Assembly: GCA_020056205.1 (NCBI GenBank)
Contig: JAGVIF010000016.1
Span: 1 to 7,637 of the forward strand
DNA length: 7,637 bases
From: Lentisphaeria bacterium
Lineage (GTDB): Bacteria; Verrucomicrobiota; Lentisphaeria; Victivallales; GWF2-50-93
Reading direction: 5' to 3'
The translations under genes were made by a program, and so were the position numbers. The notes beneath the pieces are model-generated. The model did not search any database and was not told the origin of the DNA. It saw only the letters and a program-made list of their open reading frames with translations. Below, piece by piece: positions 5,244 through 7,637 of this stretch (the stretch's first letter is position 1; every line of letters begins with the position of its first letter).

Positions 5244-5277
5244 CGATGTTGCGGTTAAATCTGCGGGATTGGTTTTT

Positions 5278-5865
5278 ATGACGCTCGCATTAAAACAAAA
5301 AGAGAAGTATACCTACGGCGATTATCTGAAATGGCCGGATGACGGGCGCTGGGAGCTTATAGAAGGTGTTGCCTACGACATGAGCCCGGCTCCGGCGCGC
5401 ATCCATCAGAAACTGTCATTACGCATTGAGCGTGTCATCTCGGATTTTCTTGAGGGTGAGACCTGTGAATTGTATCATGCTCCTTTTGATGTCCGCTTCC
5501 CTGATGGAAATGAAAAAGACGGGGAAATTGAGACCGTCGTTCAACCGGATATTGTTGTTGTCTGCGACCGGTCAAAGCTTGACGATGCCGGTTGCAAAGG
5601 GGCGCCGGACTTGATCATCGAGATTCTTTCGGAATCCACGGCGGTTAAGGATATGAACGAAAAATTGTTTCTTTACGAGAAGCACGGAGTGAAAGAATAT
5701 TGGATCGTCAACTACTGGGACAAAACTATAACGGCGCGTCATCTTGCAAGGAACAACGGAAAATATTCCAAGCCAACTCTGCTGGCGTCAGACGATCTTA
5801 TCCGCTCAAAAGTCCTGAAAGGCTTAGAAATATCGGTGAACAATATTTTTACAAAAATTAAATAA
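5278..5865 (+). CDS. Uma2 family (DUF820) PD-(D/E)XK restriction-endonuclease-like protein
   Basis: This protein of 195 residues has the restriction-endonuclease-like fold typical of the Uma2/DUF820 family (PF05685). Visible landmarks in order: YLKWPDDGRWELIEG (16-30, including E29), HQKL (43-46), QPDIVVV (89-95, metal-binding D91), GAPDLIIEILSEST (108-121, catalytic E115), and the K-x3-Y followed by HGVKEYWIV (K129, Y133, 136-144). The active-site pattern therefore looks intact. Family members are abundant in cyanobacteria and environmental genomes and their cellular role is mostly unknown; some are suspected mobile-element or defence-related nucleases. The frame is open from a TTG at 5269, but ATG 5278 is the better start, with only a weak purine stretch before it. 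It ends 10 nt before the pseudopilin ATG, so the two are likely co-transcribed. Hairpin copies D and E lie in its leader. Confidence 0.85.
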   Translation: MTLALKQKEKYTYGDYLKWPDDGRWELIEGVAYDMSPAPARIHQKLSLRIERVISDFLEGETCELYHAPFDVRFPDGNEKDGEIETVVQPDIVVVCDRSKLDDAGCKGAPDLIIEILSESTAVKDMNEKLFLYEKHGVKEYWIVNYWDKTITARHLARNNGKYSKPTLLASDDLIRSKVLKGLEISVNNIFTKIK

Positions 5866-5869
5866 GGAG
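5864..5869 (+). promoter_or_regulatory. Shine-Dalgarno of the pseudopilin gene
   Basis: AAGGAG overlaps the TAA stop codon of the Uma2 gene and lies 6 nt before ATG 5876. It firmly sets the pseudopilin start and so confirms the unusual 36-residue leader. Confidence 0.7.
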
Positions 5870-5875
5870 ATAAAA

Positions 5876-6886
5876 ATGAAAAAGCAAATTTCAGCTCTTA
5901 TCCGGCGCCTGTGGTTCAGATGTCCGACTCAGGAAAATCCTGAATCGCCAAATCACCAAATCGCCAAATCACTAAATCTCAGATTCACCCTCATCGAACT
6001 CCTCGCCGCAATGGGAGTCCTGATGATAATAATGTTCGTCCTCCTCAGCTTCTTCTCATCCGCTCAACAGGCATGGACTCTCTCAAACGCCCGCGCCGAG
6101 GTCTATGAAAACGCAAGGATCGCGCTCGACCTCATCACACGCGACCTCCAATGCGCATACTACGTCGAAGATAAAACGCCGTTTTGGCACGGGGCGTATC
6201 CCGACTCTGCCTCGTGGGGAGATCAGGGAATAAATGACATCATAGCCTTTGTTTCGGCTACAAGTTCTCCGCCGAACGATGACGCCACGTCGAGACTCTG
6301 CGAAATTAAATATCAGAAAATGAATGCCGCCACGCATTCAAGCAATTCTGACGGCTGGCTAAGGAGAAGTTGCACCGGAGATAAACTCAGCGGGGGTGCG
6401 GCAGATGCAAAATGGAATTTCTATAATAATATTTATGTTAGGCGAACCGGCGCAACAACGGCGTTCAGCGCGAATAGCGACTCGAGCCAAGATTTTGAAA
6501 AAGTCATCCCCCACGTCATAGAGCTTTCATTCATCTGCTACGACAAAAATGGAAACGATATCTCAGCGCAAAATTACAATCATGACGACGACGGCGACGG
6601 TGTTTATGAAATAGGCGTCTTGCCCGGAAAAAGCACTGATCCTGCTGCAAACCAGCAATATCCCACCCCATTCCCTTACGCAGTGAAAATTTCCCTCACT
6701 TTGATGGACAAGGCATCTTGGGACAAATGGGTGGTGTTGGATGCCGACCCGTATGATGCGACCACACAATTAACCACCGCCGCGAAAGGCGCAATAGAAG
6801 ATGTTCCCGCATGGGAATTTCGCCAAAAGAATCAGCGGACATTCACCAAGACGATATTTTTGGGAGAAAGGGGGCAGAAGTATTGA
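5876..6886 (+). CDS. Type II secretion/type IV pilus pseudopilin, GspJ/PulJ-like, with extended leader
   Basis: This 336-residue protein has a prepilin N-terminal methylation motif FTLIELLAAMGVL (37-49) with the conserved mature Glu5 at E41. A hydrophobic helix runs to about residue 60 (MIIMFVLLSFFSSAQQ), and ARAEVYENARIALDLITRDLQ follows, a layout typical of GspJ-like minor pseudopilins. After processing it would sit in the inner membrane with its globular domain in the periplasm. An Asp-rich loop near the centre (HDDDGDGVYE) resembles a calcium-binding loop. Two oddities: the residue before the predicted cleavage site is Arg36 instead of the usual Gly, and the 36-residue leader contains a stretch encoded by 8-bp tandem repeats. 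The gene's last 16 sense codons before Tyr-stop (QRTFTKTIFLGERGQK) are repeated at 7402-7449 beyond a two-gene cassette. No other secretion or pilus genes are in the window. GspJ-like assignment is by pattern, not alignment. Confidence 0.8.
   Translation: MKKQISALIRRLWFRCPTQENPESPNHQIAKSLNLRFTLIELLAAMGVLMIIMFVLLSFFSSAQQAWTLSNARAEVYENARIALDLITRDLQCAYYVEDKTPFWHGAYPDSASWGDQGINDIIAFVSATSSPPNDDATSRLCEIKYQKMNAATHSSNSDGWLRRSCTGDKLSGGAADAKWNFYNNIYVRRTGATTAFSANSDSSQDFEKVIPHVIELSFICYDKNGNDISAQNYNHDDDGDGVYEIGVLPGKSTDPAANQQYPTPFPYAVKISLTLMDKASWDKWVVLDADPYDATTQLTTAAKGAIEDVPAWEFRQKNQRTFTKTIFLGERGQKY
5943..5974 (+). repeat. 8-bp tandem repeat inside the pseudopilin leader
   Basis: Four units read AATCGCCA, AATCACCA, AATCGCCA and AATCACTA. 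They encode part of the leader ahead of the FTLIELL motif (residues about 23-34). The unit is not a multiple of three, so copy-number changes other than by three would shift the frame. Confidence 0.8.
6832..6880 (+). repeat. 49-bp direct repeat, left copy (pseudopilin 3' end)
   Basis: This stretch encodes QRTFTKTIFLGERGQK at the pseudopilin C-terminus and matches 7401-7449 at 43 of 49 positions; the first 36 bases differ only once. All six differences fall at synonymous sites (five codons). Confidence 0.9.
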
Positions 6887-6930
6887 TTTTCGCGGGCAGA
6901 AATATTGATTTTCGCCAGCGAAAATCAATA
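6872..6930 (+). repeat. 22-bp tandem duplication followed by a perfect 13-bp palindrome
   Basis: Unit 1 (6872-6893, containing the pseudopilin stop codon) and unit 2 (6894-6915) are 21/22 identical. The second half of unit 2, TATTGATTTTCGC (6903-6915), forms a perfect inverted repeat with GCGAAAATCAATA (6918-6930) across CA. The palindrome ends 8 nt before the start of the cassette's first gene. With no T-tract it is not a clear terminator; an operator for the cassette is an alternative. Confidence 0.75.
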
Positions 6931-6938
6931 AATTGAAG

Positions 6939-7181
6939 ATGGAAAAATACCAATACACGGACTATTTTTTGAATGAAGTATTGCGGAAACGCCCGTACTT
7001 GAAAAAGGAATGGGCTGAACGGATAGTGGAAAATCCCATCAAAATGGAAACACAAGACAAAAATCGCTATAGATTTTGGGGAAGAATACCGGAATTTGAA
7101 AATAAAATATTCAGGGTCGTGACACTTATTGACAAAAGAACAATTCATAATATTTTTCCAGATAGGAGCTTTAAAAAATGA
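6939..7181 (+). CDS. Small protein of a putative toxin-antitoxin pair (DUF4258-like)
   Basis: This 80-residue basic protein is soluble, with no membrane segment. The pattern YTDYFLNEVLRKRPYLKKEWAERIVENP (6-33), RFWGRIPE (45-52) and FRVVTLIDKRTIHNIFPD (58-75) resembles DUF4258-type small proteins, which are often discussed as RelE/BrnT-like toxin relatives. That link is by pattern and gene pairing only. The ATG at 6939 is preferred over an in-frame TTG two codons upstream; the ribosome binding site is weak (GAAG). Its stop overlaps the start of the DUF2283 gene by 4 nt (ATGA), indicating translational coupling. The pair lies between two copies of the pseudopilin 3' end and behind a 28-bp palindrome, which fits an inserted, self-regulated cassette (inference). 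Activity as a toxin is not shown. Confidence 0.65.
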   Translation: MEKYQYTDYFLNEVLRKRPYLKKEWAERIVENPIKMETQDKNRYRFWGRIPEFENKIFRVVTLIDKRTIHNIFPDRSFKK

Positions 7182-7396
7182 AACTCAGTTATTATCCGGA
7201 TACGGATTCGTTGTATATTGATCTATCGGAAAAAGCAAGCGCGGACAGCATTGAAGTTTCCGTGGGTGTCGTTATTGACTACGATTCAACCGGTAACATT
7301 GTAGGCATTGACATTGACAATGCCAGCAGAAAACTGTCAATGAAACAACTCTCTATCAGCAAGCTTCCTTTTCAGCAGGAAGTCCTTACGGCGTGA
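7178..7396 (+). CDS. DUF2283 domain protein, putative antitoxin-like partner
   Basis: This protein of 72 residues covers the full DUF2283 domain (PF10049): YYPDTDSLYIDLSEKASADSIEVSVGVVIDYDSTGNIVGIDIDNASRKL. Hallmarks are the D-x-DSLYI strand (8-14) and the VIDYDSTGNIVGIDIDNAS stretch (32-50). DUF2283 proteins are small acidic all-beta proteins frequently encoded directly after a DUF4258-like partner, and the couple is regarded as a candidate toxin-antitoxin system; the function is unproven. It starts at ATG 7178 with GGAG about 10 nt upstream and overlaps the previous gene by 4 nt. Its stop (7394-7396) is only 4 nt before the right-hand 49-bp direct repeat. Confidence 0.85.
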   Translation: MKLSYYPDTDSLYIDLSEKASADSIEVSVGVVIDYDSTGNIVGIDIDNASRKLSMKQLSISKLPFQQEVLTA

Positions 7397-7400
7397 GATG

Positions 7401-7449
7401 TCAGCGGACATTCACTAAGACGATATTTTTGGGAGAGCGCGGGCAAAAA
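7401..7449 (+). repeat. 49-bp direct repeat, right copy (duplicated pseudopilin 3' end)
   Basis: This is a second copy of the pseudopilin C-terminal coding segment, again reading QRTFTKTIFLGERGQK from 7402. Compared with 6832-6880, the codon changes are ACC to ACT, GAA to GAG, AGG to CGC, CAG to CAA and AAG to AAA, all silent. It starts 4 nt after the DUF2283 stop and has no start codon of its own. Confidence 0.9.
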
Positions 7450-7637
7450 TCAATGGGAAGTTCTAATGCGCGGGAGAATATGTCCTATCTGTTCTATACG
7501 ACCTATTCGATAATTGGTTTTGAAATCGGCAATCTGACGAGCCAATTGCAAAACTCAAAACCGATGCCGATGAAGGAGATTATGAAATTCAGACGAGCCG
7601 CAAAATCGGAGGCATACCCGAGGCGGTATGTCGAGGA
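7450..7637 (+). pseudogene. Open tail beyond the duplicated pseudopilin end, gene status unresolved
   Basis: The frame of the right-hand repeat stays open from 7402 to the window edge (78 codons) and begins QRTFTKTIFLGERGQK-SMGSSNARENM. It has no homology I recognise. A second plus-strand frame is open from 7524 to the edge and reads plausibly protein-like near the end (DEGDYEIQTSRKIGG). A frameshifted remnant, the start of a new gene after the window, or non-coding DNA are all possible. An ATG at 7582 with AAGGAG 3 nt before it is one candidate start. Confidence 0.3.
7539..7560 (+). repeat. Post-stop 17-nt motif, copy 3
   Basis: GAGCCAATTGCAAAACT is identical over 17 nt to the minus-strand copy after the TPR gene and 16/17 identical to the copy after mnmG. 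A TGA at 7535-7537 lies 1 nt before it, but no gene could be assigned to that stop. Confidence 0.7.

Larger units (their letters stand above)
4863..5277. other. Repeat-rich intergenic region, no supported gene
   Basis: This 415-bp gap between mnmG and the Uma2 gene holds the post-stop motif and four hairpin repeats (copies B, C, D, E), arranged as two pairs of opposite orientation (B/C and D/E). A minus-strand open frame of 131 codons crosses it, but it runs through these repeats and the mnmG 3' end and has no ribosome binding site, so it is not called. No clear terminator for mnmG is seen; T-rich tracts at 4988-5008 lie about 20 nt beyond hairpin B. Confidence 0.7.

Noticed and set aside
5876..5990. 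Frameshift or misassembly explaining the odd pseudopilin leader
   Set aside because: A good Shine-Dalgarno and a continuous frame into FTLIELL argue for a real, if unusual, start. Tandem-repeat insertion explains the leader without an error.
7393..7449. Start codon GTG 7393 for a small gene over the right-hand direct repeat
   Set aside because: No ribosome binding site, it overlaps the DUF2283 stop region, and the sequence is explained as the duplicated end of the pseudopilin gene.

Overview
The window looks like chromosomal DNA from a Gram-negative bacterium, probably a metagenome-type lineage. Two weak hints point towards the PVC/Lentisphaerota/Omnitrophota neighbourhood, and both are inference only. 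One is a GspJ-like pseudopilin with the Phe-Thr-Leu-Ile-Glu-Leu-Leu signature. The other is an MnmG whose second motif reads GPAVWSPRAQCDR. No rRNA, tRNA, CRISPR array, transposase or integrase was seen.

Layout. Positions 182-2746 hold three minus-strand genes: a YfgM-like membrane TPR protein (2096-2746), an ICMT/PEMT-type membrane methyltransferase (1024-1746) and prmC (182-1012), ending in a Rho-independent terminator at 94-124. The TPR gene is separated from the methyltransferase by about 350 bp packed with repeats: a hairpin repeat, a cloverleaf-like 56-mer, and a MITE-like element with perfect 20-bp terminal inverted repeats. A divergent region (2747-3002) leads to mnmG (3003-4862) on the plus strand. 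A 415-bp gap follows, carrying four more copies of the hairpin repeat arranged as two head-to-head pairs. Next come a Uma2-family gene (5278-5865) and a pseudopilin gene (5876-6886) spaced like an operon. A two-gene toxin-antitoxin-like cassette (DUF4258-like plus DUF2283, 6939-7396) follows. It is flanked by 49-bp direct repeats, the left one being the 3' end of the pseudopilin gene.

How it fits together. prmC (release-factor methylation) and mnmG (tRNA wobble-uridine modification) are housekeeping translation genes. The rest is accessory or envelope-related. The most unusual content is between the genes: (1) a family of at least five hairpins with a conserved 9-nt loop (CCCCGTCCT), stems that change on both arms together, and a shared downstream tail; (2) the cassette flanked by duplicated pseudopilin 3' ends whose differences are all synonymous; (3) a 17-nt motif (GAGCCAATTGCAAAACT) found three times, twice within a few bases after a stop codon.
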